Assembly (NCBI GenBank): GCA_030035585.1
Contig: CM057475.1
Coordinates: 2,737,501-2,801,500, forward strand
DNA: 64,000 bases
Source of the DNA: Dugong dugon
Taxonomy: Eukaryota; Chordata; Mammalia; Sirenia; Dugongidae
Reading direction: 5' to 3'
The position numbers and the translations under genes were made by a program. Positions within the stretch are counted from its first letter, which is position 1, and every line of letters starts with the position of its first letter. This document shows positions 20,801 to 31,775 of the stretch, one piece after another. The notes beneath the pieces were generated by a model. That model ran no database searches, was not told where the DNA came from, and was given only the letters and a program-made list of their open reading frames with translations.

Positions 20801-21565
20801 GGAGGAGAAAGAGACAGAAGAATTTGGGGAGGACGGGAGACCTAGTCCACAGGTGAAAGGAGAATGGGAGTGTGAAGGTCCAGGGAAATGCAGGAGCATT
20901 ACCAGGCAGCCCTGGGGACCTACCTGGAGATTTTCAAGGTCTCTAAGATGACGCTAATCTCTCCCAGCCCATTCGTCTGCTCAAGTGCAGGCAACCAGGA
21001 GACAGAGTTGGTTTAACCAGGCGAGTGTAAAGGACTGATCAAGGGGCAAGGTCATTGAGGGCATATGCAAGGGAGTGATTCAAATAAAGGGTCATGGAAC
21101 TCAGTCTGCGGAAGAGAATATGAGGCGGGTGAGGGACAGTGTAAGGGTGGTAAAGTCAGTTGACTGAAACTCCCAGTGAGGTGGAAGGATGATTGGTGTC
21201 AGGAAACAGAGGGCACCATAAGAGGGTTTCAGAGGCTACGGAGGATTTAAGGTGGTCAGCAAAGCGGATGAGAGTCTGGGAGGTGAGGCATGACCCAGAT
21301 TACTCAAGCTTCTTGTGTGATGGCTGTAAGCAGGACAAAGTCTATGGTGTGAGTCCTGCTGGCCCCAGCGCAGCCTGGGAAGGGTGAAGTCTGGAAGCAA
21401 CTCTTCCCTCCTGTTAATGCTGGTGGAGAGGTGGGGAAGGGTGGGCTTATCCAGAGCACTCTGCCTTCCTTTGAACCTTCACAAAGGTCCCTTTTAAGAA
21501 AGAGAGAACCAAGAACTAGAACCAAGGCCTTTGCTGTCTACTGTAGCTCTTCACATATCTAAGCT
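20801..21565. other. Mostly unassigned; may contain more worn antisense L2
   Basis: Purine-rich, with phrases such as 'ggagaatgggagtgtgaagg' that could be decayed L2, but no clear anchor. The frames here have no domain signature. Confidence 0.35.
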
Positions 21566-21569
21566 CTTA

Positions 21570-21655
21570 CTCATTAGGGAATGCCCTTTTCCACCACTTC
21601 CTGCACATTTACCTCTTTCTTATCTTTCAAGACTCAGTTCATGGATAAATGAGTT
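21570..21655 (+). mobile_element. L2 fragment, tentative
   Basis: 'aatgcccttttccaccactt' and 'cttatctttcaagactcagttcatgg' fit the L2 segment that precedes the 3' end. It is short and diverged. Confidence 0.4.
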
Positions 21656-21727
21656 CACTGATGGATTCAGAGGGGAATTAGAAATGTGATGCCCAAATCC
21701 TGGCCTTTTGAGGGAAGAGATTAAAAA

Positions 21728-21834
21728 AAACAAAAAACCCAAACCAGTTGCTGTCAAATTGATTCCATCTCTTCCAACTCATGACGAGCCCATGTGTGTC
21801 AGAGTAGAACAGTGCTCCACAGGGTTTCCTTTTT
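21728..21834 (-). mobile_element. AfroSINE fragment, antisense
   Basis: 'aaaaacccaaaccagttgctgtcaaattgattcc' through 'gtgtgtcagagtagaacagtgctccacagggtttcc'. The head is missing, so it is 5'-truncated. The 'cagtgctccacag' variant belongs to the gggtggtgc subtype. Confidence 0.8.
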
Positions 21835-21849
21835 TTTTTCTCATGGAAT

Positions 21850-21960
21850 TAGGTATATTGGTTCATCCCTTCAACAGCTACCTATTGAAGGCCTGTTATA
21901 TCCTAGATTCTGTGGAGAGCACAAAAGAAATATAAAAAACACAATTTCAGCCATCAAAAG
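21850..21960 (-). mobile_element. L2/MIR-type 3' end, antisense, tentative
   Basis: 'cccttcaacagctacctattgaaggcctgttatatcctagattctg' resembles the reverse complement of the common 'tgcctggcacatagtaggtgctc' terminus. Confidence 0.4.
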
Positions 21961-22011
21961 TAGATTTATCAGTACACTAAAATCTAGACTGGCCTGGCTC
22001 TTCTTTTTTTT

Positions 22012-22477
22012 AAATAATTTATTTTATTTTTGTTGTTGAGAATATACACAGCAACACGTACACCAGTTTAATAATTTCTACATGTACAATTCAATGACAC
22101 TGATTACATTCTTTGAGTTGTACAACCATTCTCACTCTCCTTTCCGGAGTTGTTCCTCCCTCATTAGCATAAACTCAATGTCCTCTAAATTTCCTATCTA
22201 ATCTCTTGAGTTGCTGTTGTCAGTGTGATCCCATATATATAGATCTTAAAAAAGCACAATACCCAAGGCAGACATTATTTACTAGTTAAACTAAACTATT
22301 GTTTGGTTTTAAGAAGACTTCAGGTGGTATTTCGGTTTAAGGTTTAAAGATTATCTCAGGGCAATAGTTTCTGGGGTTCGTTTAGCCTCAATGGCTCCAG
22401 AAAGTATGGATTCCATGAGAGTTTGAAATTCTGTTCTGCATTTCCCCCCATTTGATCAGAATTCTTCTATATTCATA
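22012..22477 (-). mobile_element. L1-tail-like repeat (T1), antisense
   Basis: Reverse complement of the 19552 and 43620 copies. It starts with the tail 'tttattttatttttgttgttgagaatatacacagc', then 'acatgtacaattcaatgacactgattac', 'ctttaaagattatctcagggcaatag' in reversed order, and ends 'tttgatcagaattcttctata'. Confidence 0.8.
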
Positions 22478-22587
22478 GTGTTTTCAGTGGCTGTGATTTT
22501 TTGGAAGTGGATCACTGGGTGGACTCGAACCATCAACCTTTTGGTTAGTAGCTAAGTCCCTAATTGTTTGTGTCACCCAGAGACCCC
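22478..22587 (-). mobile_element. AfroSINE head fragment (gggtggtgc subtype), antisense
   Basis: 'gggtggactcgaaccatcaaccttttggttagtag' to 'gtttgtgtcacccagagacccc' is the reverse complement of the tRNA-like head with its B-box. Only the 5' part is present. Confidence 0.75.
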
Positions 22588-22780
22588 TAGGAACATCATC
22601 CTCAGTGGAGAAAGACTGAAACCTTTTCCCCAAAGTCAGGAACAAGACAAAGATGCCTGTTTTCATCACTGCTATTCAACATTTCACTGGAAGTTCCACC
22701 CAGAGCAATTAGGTGAGAAAAAGAAATAAAAGGCATTCAAATTAGAAAGGAAGAAGTAAACCTATCTTTATTCACAGATT
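22588..22780 (+). mobile_element. L1 ORF2 fragment, left part (split by RTE)
   Basis: 'aacatcatcctcagtggagaaagactgaaacc', 'ggaacaagacaaagatgcctg', 'gagcaattaggtgagaaaaagaaataaaaggcattc' and 'aagaagtaaacctatctttattcacagatt' align with the L1 reverse transcriptase segment at 40795-40985, just before the FxDD box. It resumes at 26239. Confidence 0.85.
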
Positions 22781-22789
22781 GTTGTTGTT

Positions 22790-25700
22790 GTTGTTGTTAG
22801 GTCCATTGAGTTGGTTCCCACTCACAGTAATGCTATGTATGACAGAACAAAACACTGCCCTGTCCTGTGCCATCTTTGCAATCTTTGTTATGCTTGAGCC
22901 CATTGTTGTAGCCACTGTGCCAATCCATCTCGTTGAGGGTCTTCCTCTTTTTTGCTGATCCTCTACTTTACTAAGCATGATGTCCTTGTCTAGGGACTGG
23001 TCCCTCCTGATAACATGTCCAAAGTAAGTGAGACGAAGTCTTGCCATCCTTGCTTCTAAGGAGCATTCTGGCTTCTAATGAACTTCTTCCAAGACAGATT
23101 TGTTTGTTCTTCTGGCAGTCCATGGTATAGTCAATATTCTTCGCCAACACAGTAATTCAAAGGCATCAATTCTTCTTCAGTCTTCTTTATTCATTGTCCA
23201 GCTTTCACATGCACATAAAGCGATTGAAAACCGCATGGCTTGGATCAGGCGCACCTTACTCCTTAAAGTGACTTCTTTGCTTTTTAACACTTTAAAGAGA
23301 TTTTTTTGCAACAGAATTGCCCAATGCAATGTGTCATTTGATTTCTTGACTGCTGCATCCAGGGGCATTGATTGTGGGTTCAAGTAAAATGAAATCCTTT
23401 ACAACTTTAATATTTTGTCCATTTATCAAGATGTTGCTTATTGGTCCAGTTGTGAGAATTTTTATTTTGTTTTTGTTGAGGTATAATCCATACTGAAGGC
23501 TGTAGTCTTTGATCTTCGTCAGTAAGTGCTTCAAATCCTTTTCACTTTCAGCAAGCAAGGTTGTGTCATCTGCATATTGCAGGTTGTTAATGAGTCTTCC
23601 TCCAGTCCTGATGCCCCTTTCTTCTTCGTATATTCCAGCTTCTCAGATTATTTTCTCAGCATACAGACTAAGTATGGTGAAAGGATATAACCCTGATGCA
23701 CACCTTTCCTGACTTTAAACTATGCAGTATCCCCTTGTTCTGTTTGAATGACTGCTCTTGGTCTAAGTATAGGTTCTGCATGAGCACAATTAAGTGTTCT
23801 GAAATTCTCATTCTTTGCAATGTTATCCATAATTTGTTATGAATCACACAGTCAAATGCCTTTGTATAGTCAATAAAACACAGGTAAACATCTTTCTGGT
23901 ATTCTCTTCTTTCAGCCAGGATCCGTCTGACATCACTAATGATATCCCTCGTTCCATGTCTTTTTCTGAATCTGGCTTGAATTTCTGGCAGTTCCCTGTT
24001 GATGTACTGCAACAACCACTTTTGAATGATCTTCAGCAAAACTTTGCTTGTGTGTGATAATGAGATCATTTGATAATTTCCGAATTCTTTTGGATCACCT
24101 TTCTTTGGAATGCCTACAAATATGGATCTCTTCCAGTCAGTTGGCTAGGTAGCTGTCTTCCAAATTTCTCCGCATAGACGAATTAGCACCTCCAGCGCTG
24201 CCTCCATTTGTTGAAACATCTCAGTTGGTATTCCATAAATTCCTGGAGCCTTGTTTTTTGCCAATACCTTCAGTGCAGCTTGGGCCTCTTCCTTCAGTAC
24301 CATCAGTTCTTGACCATATGCTACCTCCTGAAATGACTGAACATCAACCAATTCTTTTTGGTACAGTGACCCTGTGTATTCCTTCCATCTTCTTTTTTTT
24401 AATATATATATTTTTATTGTACTTCAGATGAAGTTTTACAGAACAAATAGTTTCTTATTAAACAGTCAGTACACATATTGTTTTATGACATTGGTTAACA
24501 ACCCCACAACATGTCAACACTCTCCCTTCTTGACCTTGGAGGACCCCCTTTTTTTTTATGGTGAAAATATACATAGCCAAAGTTACACCATTTCAAAAGT
24601 TTCTACATGTACAATTCAGTGACATTGATTACCTTCCATCTTCTTTTGATGCTTCCTGAGTGGATTAATATTTTCCCCGTAGAATCCTTCACTATTGCAA
24701 CTTGAGGCTTGAAGTTTTTCATCAGTTCCTTCTACTTGAGAAATGCTGACTGTGTTTTTCCCTTTCAGTTTTCTGTCTCCAGGTCTTTGCACACATCATT
24801 ATAATAATTTTACTTTGTCTTCTCGAGCCGCCCTTTGAAATCTTCTGTTCAGCTCTCTTGCTTCATCATTTCTTCCTTTTGCTTTAGTCACTCTACATTC
24901 AAGAGCAACTTTCAGAGTCTCTTCTGACATCCATTTTGGTCTTTTCTTTCTTTCCTGTCTTTTTAATGACCTTTTGCTTTCTTCACATATGGCATCCTTG
25001 ATGTCATTCCACAGCTCATCTGATCTGTGGTCATTTGTGTTCAATGCATCAAATCTATTCTTGAGATGATCTCTAAATTCAGGTGGGATATACTCAAGGT
25101 CATACTTTGGCTCTCATAGACTTGTTCTAATTTTCTTTAACTTCAACTTGAACTTGGATACGAGCAAGTGATGGTCTGTTCCACAGTTAGCACCTGGCCT
25201 TCTTCTGACTGATGACATTTAGCTTTTCCACTGTCTCTTTCCACAGATGTAGTCGATTTGATTCCTGTGTATTCCATCTGGTGAGGTCTATGTGTATAGT
25301 CGCCATTTATGTTGTTGAAAAAAAGGTATTTGCGATGAAGGATTCATTGGTCTTGCAAAATTCTAACATGATATTTCTGGCTTCAATTCTATCACTAAGG
25401 CCATATTTTCCAACTATTAATTATTCTTTTTTGTTTCCAACTTTCAAATTCCAATCACCAGTAATTATCAATGCATCTTGATCCCATGTTTGATCAATTA
25501 CAGACTGTAGAAGTTGTTGAAAATCTTCAATTTCTTCATCTTTGGCCTTAGTGGTTGGTGTGTAAATTTGAATAATTATTAACTGGTCTTCCTTGCAGGC
25601 ATATGGATATTATCCTATCACTGACAGGGTTGTACTTCAGGATAGATCTTGTAATGTTCTTTTTGATGGTGAACCCAACACTATTCCTGTTCAATTTGTC

Positions 25701-26000
25701 ATTCCTGGCATAGTAGACCGTATGATTATCTGATTTGAAATGGTCAATACCAGTCCATTTCAGCTCACTAATGCCTTAGATATCAATGTTTATGCGTTCC
25801 ATTTCATTTTGGACGATTTCCAATTTTCCTAGATTCATACTTCGTACATTCCACGTTCCAGTTATTAATGGATGTTTGGAGCTGTTTCTTCTCATTTTGA
25901 GTCATGCCACATCAGCAAATGAAGGTCCCAAAAACTTGACTCCATCCACATCATTAAAGTCTACTATACTTTGAAGAGGCAGCTCTTTCCTCATATTTTG
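22790..26000 (-). pseudogene. RTE LINE endonuclease/reverse transcriptase pseudogene
   Basis: Reading leftwards on the minus strand there are endonuclease-derived sequence (25000-25990, no long frame left), a linker with 'LNRRFQRAAREDKVKLL' near 24800-25040, and 'NKAPGIYGIPTEMFQ' (the RT entry motif, near 24250). 'CFIDYTKAFDCVIHNKLW' (RT motif A) lies near 23860. YADD, the RT active-site box, is at complement 23565-23576. The C-terminal 'RLRLTYFGHVIRRDQSLDKDI' is at 22990-23045. Stops and frameshifts split it into at least six frames. It would have copied its own RNA and probably that of RTE-tailed SINEs. Confidence 0.88.
24397..24631 (-). mobile_element. L1-tail insertion (alpha'-beta type) inside the RTE, antisense
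   Basis: A perfect 16-bp duplication, ccttccatcttctttt (24381-24396 and 24632-24647), brackets a 235-bp insert. The insert opens with T-rich sequence and 'attgtacttcagatgaagttttacagaacaaatag' (alpha'), then a T-run and 'atggtgaaaatatacatagccaaag', 'acatgtacaattcagtgacattgatt' (beta). It is 5'-truncated within beta. It post-dates the RTE. Confidence 0.9.
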
Positions 26001-26238
26001 AGTGCCTTCCAACCTGAGGGGCTTATCTTCTGGCAGTATATCAGACAATGTTCTGCTATTCATAAGGTTTTCACTGGCCAGTTTTTTCAGAAGTACACTG
26101 CCAGGTCCTTCTTCCTAGTCTGTCAGCTCAGATGAAACCTGTCCACCAAAGGTGACCCTGCTGGTATTTGGAATACCGATGGCAAAGCTTCCAGTATCAC
26201 AGCAACTCACAAACCACCACAGTATGACGAACTGAAAG

Positions 26239-26545
26239 ACAGATTAAATTATCTTATTATTATTATTTTTTAGTATATGTTATTGTTGAGGTTGTACGCC
26301 AGCTAATAAATGAATTCAGCAGAGTTGCAGGGTAAAAGATCAGTACACAAAAATCAGCTGTGTTTCTATACACCAGCAATGAACAACTGGGAAAGGAAAT
26401 AAAGAACACAATTTCATTTACAACAGCATCAAGAAGAATAGTGGTGAAGGCTGCACGGAATGGTGAATGTGACTAATGTTACTGAATTGTACGCTTAAGA
26501 CGGGTTGAAACAGCACATTCTTTTTTCGAGATATATATTTAACCA
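26239..26545 (+). mobile_element. L1 fragment, right part
   Basis: 'gaattcagcagagttgcagggtaaaagatcagtacacaaaaatcagctgtgtttctatacaccagcaatg' equals the L1 ORF2 segment at 41045-41118. It then jumps to 3'UTR-like 'aatgtgactaatgttactgaattgtacgc'. 26246-26302 is AT-rich and poorly matched, so the junction beside the RTE is disturbed. Confidence 0.75.
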
Positions 26546-28999
26546 CAGTGAAAACAGAAAAAAGTCGGCCTGGAAGCCGAGACTCCCTGGAGAGCTGGGA
26601 CTTGTATTTTACCTGCCGAAGTCACTGTTGGGGAGAGCATTTTAAGCACAGGTGCGCGCGCTGCGGTATCGGCTGTCTCCAGCAGAGGGCACTGTGGGAC
26701 GGAAGTTGAGAGGGGCCGCCCCAGGCTGGGGATCTTACCTACAGTCCACCCACGCCTCATCCTCTGCCACCTCGACTTGGTTCCTGCTTCTGTACAACAT
26801 TTACACCTTGCGCTCCTGTGGCAACATTCCAGAGCCTTACGGGAGTGGAGGCTCAGGCCCATCACGCTTCTTTTCTTTCAAGTCGATGTTCTTTGTGTAG
26901 ACGCTTACTTCTGGAATTTGAATCTTAGATGGAGTCCGACAAGTTAACCACACCCCAGGGCAGGAGAGCTGAGCGGTGTCACACATGCAAGGCCATGATG
27001 TCCAGAAGGGAAAACCGGAGAAGAGAGCAGGTGACTGGCTTGCTCAGGCCACATGGCGCATGGTGGCTGCTAGACCTGCGCTAGGATGAGTCCAAGAGGG
27101 ATCTGCCGCTCCAACAGCAGTGAACATCCCAGTGTCTGCGCGTTCCGCAGCGGACCCTCTTTCTGTTTTTATCTGTCAGGTAGGGGCAGGTGGGGAATAG
27201 CATCTCTTCCGTGTGTTCTCTGCCAGGTGGAGCAGAAAAGCATGGATGGTGGTGTTGGCGTAGGGAAAGGAGGAGGAAGCAGTCACATGAGTTTTTTTGA
27301 AGTGGCATATTTTCAACATATGTTTTTAAGGCAACGTTTTAGACCAAATATTTATTAAGACTATGATGAAGAGGTGCAAGACTCTGAAAAGTTGGTCCAA
27401 ACGGTGGCGTTCTTTCCTTTCTTGCTTCTGTCTGTACAAGGCCCATGCCCCTAATGTTAGCAGCCCTGGCTTGGTGTCCACACTGGGAGCTAGGAAGGGG
27501 CTCAGAGTCCCCCAGGGCACCCTGAGGCATGACACACTGTAGCCTGTAGTGCTTGCCTACCTTTTTTCCCCCAAAGAAATATAATTCCCACTTTGGTTTC
27601 CTCTTTCTCTAAATAGCTCCCTCACTGAGTTGAAAGTTTTTTGCTTTGCAGTGGTGGTGGTAGTGGTGGTGAGGAGCTTAGGAAGATGCAGAAGAAATGT
27701 CCATAATGTTTAGAATTTTGGAGGGGTCAGACCCTCAAGGTCCTGGGTTTCAGGGCCTTGTTTTACAGATAAGGGGACAAAGATTCCTGCAATGAGAAGA
27801 ATGTGAAAGTAGGCTGGTTCCAAGGAAGCCAAGCCCTGAAGGGAGAGGGAGAACAGCACGGGTACTGCTGAGTTCTCAGGGGCCCTGGGGCCACGCGTGA
27901 GGTGTGGGGGCACCGAGAGCTGGCCAGTGCATGTGGACATCCACATTTTCCTCCACGGGTCTTAGATGACCCTATAGCTATGTTTTTTCTCTGTCCACTG
28001 AGGATCTTGGCAGTGTGTCTATTTAGCATCTATCTACCACATGTTGAGAGAGTGGTGGGAGTAAAAGATTAGGAAATTTTGAACCAAGTTTGAAGGAGAG
28101 CTAGCTCGACATTATTCAAAACTGAGCAATTAGATGCCGGGGGATAGAAAAACTTTGCCACATCCCATTGCAACCCAGCATTGCAACATGCCTCTCTTCT
28201 CGTAAATGTCTTTTCAAGGTCACTCACGGCACCCTCAGGTCCATCTCCCCCTAGATCTTAAAGGCTGGTGAAGAAGATGTAAGCACTATAATGGTTGGTT
28301 CAACTACAAATGTGTGGTCTTTAAACTCCACAAATACAGGCTCTGCCTGGCATCCTTTTATTTCTCCTTGTCGGCAAACTTTCCCACATAATGACTGCTG
28401 TACCCTTCATGGTTCTTCTCAAGTCCCTCTCTCCCCTCCCCCATCTCAGTGTCTGGTTTCACATTCTACTTTATGTTAGGAAAGGATTTCTCTTAACTTC
28501 CTGGCTCCAAATCCAAGTGTTTTTCACTGCTGTTCTGGTGTCTCCAAAGCAAAGGTGCCAGCCCTCTCATCCGGGGATGTCCCCCATCTCTGATCTTGAG
28601 TCCTCCATCTCCTTTTCCTTCTTGTATTCAACCCCTTGCTTTCCTGAGTCCCCATTTTTCCTTGACGTCTTCCTCACAGTCTATAAGCATGCCAAGTTCA
28701 GAACAACAACAACAGCAAAAAAGGGGAAAGAACAAAAGTGTCCTCACCCCAAAATCTGTCTGAGGCCCATCTAGTTCTCACAGTCAAGCTTCCGGTAGCA
28801 GAACTTGCACATGGCATTGTTACTGTCCCTGTCCAGTTACCTTTCAGTCACTCCATCCAGCTCCTACTCCCCAAACTCCTCAGAGCTGCTCTCCCGAAGC
28901 CTGGAAATGAGGTCCCAGTTATCAAAGCAAGTGGCGGATTTTCAGTCTGTCTCTCACCCAGAGACTGAAGGCATGACCTTTCCATTCTCCAGTGACAAC
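26546..28999. other. Unassigned low-copy sequence, partly CpG-containing
   Basis: The longest stretch of the window without a recognised transposon, about 2.4 kb. It includes a CpG-containing patch at 26650-26720 with a CTCF-like motif, a (GGT)n-like run at 27649-27672 and pyrimidine-rich sequence at 28400-28680. Overlapping frames of 60-127 codons occur on both strands, but none shows domains, a signal peptide or exon-like borders. Confidence 0.4.
26679..26692 (+). promoter_or_regulatory. Candidate CTCF-binding motif
   Basis: CCAGCAGAGGGCAC matches all 14 positions of the common CTCF core CCASYAGRKGGCRS. It lies in a local CpG-containing patch in sequence that I cannot assign to a repeat. 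One motif match alone does not show occupancy. Confidence 0.35.
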
Positions 29000-29029
29000 A
29001 CTGGGCCTGCCTGCCGTTGTGGAGAGAAT

Positions 29030-29228
29030 GTGTGCTTTACAGTTAGTTTGAGTTGCAGCTCTACCACTTAATAGCTGTGTGATTTTGGACTGGCCACTTA
29101 GCTGCTCCAAGACTCACCTTTCTCATCTACAAAGTGGGGAAGATACTAACTAACTCAACAGAGGCTTTGGGAAGACTGATGAGGCATTGTAGGCGAAGTG
29201 CTCCACAGCTAGTGATTGTAAGGGTGTG
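29030..29228 (+). mobile_element. MIR SINE, sense
   Basis: 'gagttgcagctctaccacttaatagctgtgtgattttggactggcc', 'ctttctcatctacaaagtggggaag', and 'gaagactgatgaggcattgtaggcgaagtgctc' follow the MIR order. Confidence 0.8.
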
Positions 29229-29423
29229 CTCTTCACTTTCTCTTTCTAGACCCCGGTGTGTTTGCTATTCATCCACTTCTTCACCAGATCTTCTTTCTCT
29301 GCACACGCCTTACACATATTTTCATTCTGCAAACTCTGTGGGAAACACATGCTCCTCATGGCTCTGCTCCCTGCTAATTTCTCTGATGCTTTTTCCAAGT
29401 AACTCAAGCTCCTGGGTTTTCTT

Positions 29424-30260
29424 CTTTAATTAATTTTCTATTGTGTTTTAGATGAAGGTTTACAGAGCATGTTAGTTTCTCATTAAACAATCAATACACA
29501 TTGTTTTGTGACATTGGTTGCCAACCCCGTGACGTGTCAATACTCTCCCCTTCTTGACCTTGGTGTCATGGATTGAATTATGTCCCCCCAAAAATGTGTG
29601 TGTCAATTTGGCTGGGCCATGATTCCTGGTACTGTGTGATTTTCCTGTATGTTGTAAACCTGCCTCTATGATGTTAATGAGGGAGGATGGGTGGCAGTCG
29701 TGTTAGTAAGGCAGGACCTGATCTACAAGACTGGATTGTGTCCTGAGGCAATCTCTTGAGATATAAAAGACAGAAGTGAGCAGTGAGACAGGGGAACCTC
29801 ATACCATCAAGAAAGCAGTCCCAGGAGCAGAGTGCGTCCTTTGGACCTGGGGTCCCTGCGCAGAGAAGCTCCTAATCTGGGGGAACACTGAAGAGAAGAA
29901 GGCCGACAGAGAGAAAAAGCCTTTCCCTGGAGCTGATGCCCTGAATTTGGACTTTTAGCCTACTTTAACTGAGGAAATATACTTCTCTTTGTTAAAACCA
30001 TCCACTTGTGGTGTTTCTGTTATAGCAGCACTGGATGACTAAGACACTTGGGTTCCCCATTTCCATTCACCCAGCTTTCCTGTCCCCTCCTGCCTTCTTG
30101 TCCTTGCCCCTGGACTGGAGTGCCCATTTAGTCTCGTATACATAGTTGAATTATGTGTATAATTGTTTGTTATAGGCCTGTCTAATCTTCAACTGAAGGG
30201 TGAACCTCAAGAGTGACTTCAGTACCAGTTAAAAGGGTGTCTGAGGGAGCCACGCCGGGG
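29424..30260 (-). mobile_element. L1-tail element (alpha type), antisense, split by a solo LTR
   Basis: The left part 29424-29563 is alpha ('attgtgttttagatgaaggtttacagagc', 'ttctcattaaacaatcaatacac', 'cttcttgaccttgg'). The right part 30047-30260 is the upstream unit ('cttgggttccccatttccattc', 'ctgaagggtgaacctcaagagtgacttcag', 'aaaagggtgtctgagg'). Unlike 62551-63192, no beta unit is present. Confidence 0.8.
29564..30046 (+). mobile_element. MaLR-like solo LTR, sense
   Basis: 483 bp from 'tgtcatggattgaattatgtcccc' to 'gttatagcagcactggatgactaagaca', flanked by the 5-bp duplication cttgg (29559-29563 and 30047-30051). 'gagatataaaagacagaag' near 29758-29776 is a TATA-like box. It is the opposite orientation of the 15614 and 17432 LTRs, from the same or a sister family. 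Confidence 0.9.
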
Positions 30261-30399
30261 GTTTTTCATGGACTCCAGACAAACACAGCTAGCTGCCTGA
30301 CAGAGACCTTCACTGAAATGTCCCTCAGACATAGTCCAAGATGGACTCATTTCCTGCCCTAAAATGTGCCCCTTCTTCCTCTCCCCAGTCTCGGTCAGT

Positions 30400-30740
30400 G
30401 ACACCACCTTCTAGTCGAGCTCCTCAGCCCCCCACCCTGGTGTCATCTGTCGCGCTTCCACTCCTTGACCCTCACTGTGGAAGGTCTTTGAAATTCACTT
30501 CCTTTAATAGGTCTTGTATTATTCCCTTTTCTCTATTTATGTTGTTACTTCCTTAGTTTAATTCTTCAAGATCTCGGCCTTTGCATGAGTCATTTCCTCT
30601 CTCAGAATTGCCTTTCTCTTCTTCTTTGCTAGCAAATACCCACTTACCCTTCAGATCCCTGTTCCATGCCCCTTCCTGGGGTAAGCCTTCCCTGACGTCC
30701 TGGGAGTCCGTAGGTCACAACCCTGGTGCTGACGCCTCCT
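30400..30740 (+). mobile_element. L2 LINE fragment
   Basis: 'cctttgcatgagtcatttcctctctcagaattgcc', 'aatacccacttacccttcagatccctgttccatgccccttcctggggtaagccttccctgacg' is a recognisable L2 segment. The left boundary is uncertain. Confidence 0.6.
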
Positions 30741-31215
30741 TCATCTCTAACACATGAAACGTCAGGACAGTGGGTCTTTGGGCAGTAGAAACCATGCCAC
30801 TCACTCTCTTCATTACCTCTGCTGTCATCGCATGTGTGGGCATCAACAAATGTTTATACACCTCTGAATAGTGCATTTATCCTAAACAATACTGAGTAAA
30901 ATAAAAAATTAGAGTCAATAAAATGAAAATAAGATCTCTTACGGACTTTGACCTGTGATGTTAACATACATGACAATGTTATCAGAATCTCTGTGGTTGG
31001 TCAAGGTTGAAATGGAAGCTGTGTTGTAATAAACTGCCTAAACAGACTAAATAAACTACTTCCATGTTCTGAAGGCCACGTTTCGCTGGGTGAGAGTCCA
31101 GTGCGACCACAGGCCCATGTCTGGCAGGCTCAGATGACAGTGAAAGGAGAGGCTTTGATCTAGACCCAAAGACTCTTCAGTTGGATCACACTCTGATGGG
31201 GAAGTGGGACTTTGG
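30741..31215. other. Unassigned low-copy sequence
   Basis: AT-rich with nothing recognised. Confidence 0.4.
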
Positions 31216-31563
31216 CCACTCTGCTGTTGGCTGACATCGAGTTGGCCCTGACTTCTGGTGACCACATGCACGACAGAATGAAACACTGCCCAGTCCTGTG
31301 CCATCCCCACGATAGGTTGGCACTCAGACCATTGTGATCTGTAGGGTTTTCACTGGCTGAGTTTTGAAAATAGATAGCCAGGCTTTTCCTCCTAGTCTTT
31401 CTTAGTCTGGAAACTCCACTGAAACCGGTTTAGCATCCTAGCAACATGCAAGCCTCCACTGACAGATGGGTGGTGGCTGTGCATAAGGTGCACTGGCTGG
31501 GAATCAAACCTGGGTCTTTCCCATGGAAGGGGAGAGTCCTACCACCAAACCACCAATGCCTCA
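31216..31563 (-). mobile_element. tRNA-Gly-headed SINE, antisense
   Basis: Reverse complement of the 2797 element, with tail 'gttggctgacatcgagttggccctgacttctggtgacc', then 'cctagtctttcttagtctggaaactccactg', 'gacagatgggtggtggctgtgc', and the tRNA-like head 'ggctgggaatcaaacctgggtc' to 'accaccaatgcctc' at 31488-31563. It is nearly full length. Confidence 0.82.
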
Positions 31564-31597
31564 TCTTGGCCACTTAGAGCACATAACATAAACTCCA

Positions 31598-31775
31598 TGA
31601 CCCCCCAAACCAAAAACCAAACCCATTGCCATCAAGTGATTCCAACTCATAGCTACCCTATAGCACAGAGTAGAACTGCCCCATATGGTGTCCAAGGAGT
31701 GGCTGGTGGATTTGAACTGCTGACCTTTTTGTTAGCAGCTGAGATCTTAACCACTGTGCCACCAGGGCTCCCCAC
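31598..31775 (-). mobile_element. AfroSINE, antisense
   Basis: 'ccaaaccaaaaaccaaacccattgccatcaagtgattcc' (tail) to 'cttaaccactgtgccaccagggctcc' (head). The middle block is absent, so it is the shorter subtype. Confidence 0.87.

Larger units (their letters stand above)
22781..26238 (-). mobile_element. RTE-clade LINE (RTE1-like), nearly full length, antisense
   Basis: In this orientation it starts with the (GTT)n tail (22781-22799) and runs through the 3' coding region, reverse transcriptase and AP-type endonuclease to a 5' end near 'accacagtatgacgaactg'. A candidate 7-bp duplication acagatt flanks it (22774-22780 and 26239-26245). After removing the insertion at 24397-24631 it is about 3.2 kb, typical for mammalian RTE/BovB-type elements. 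It is inserted in an L1 fragment. Confidence 0.9.
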
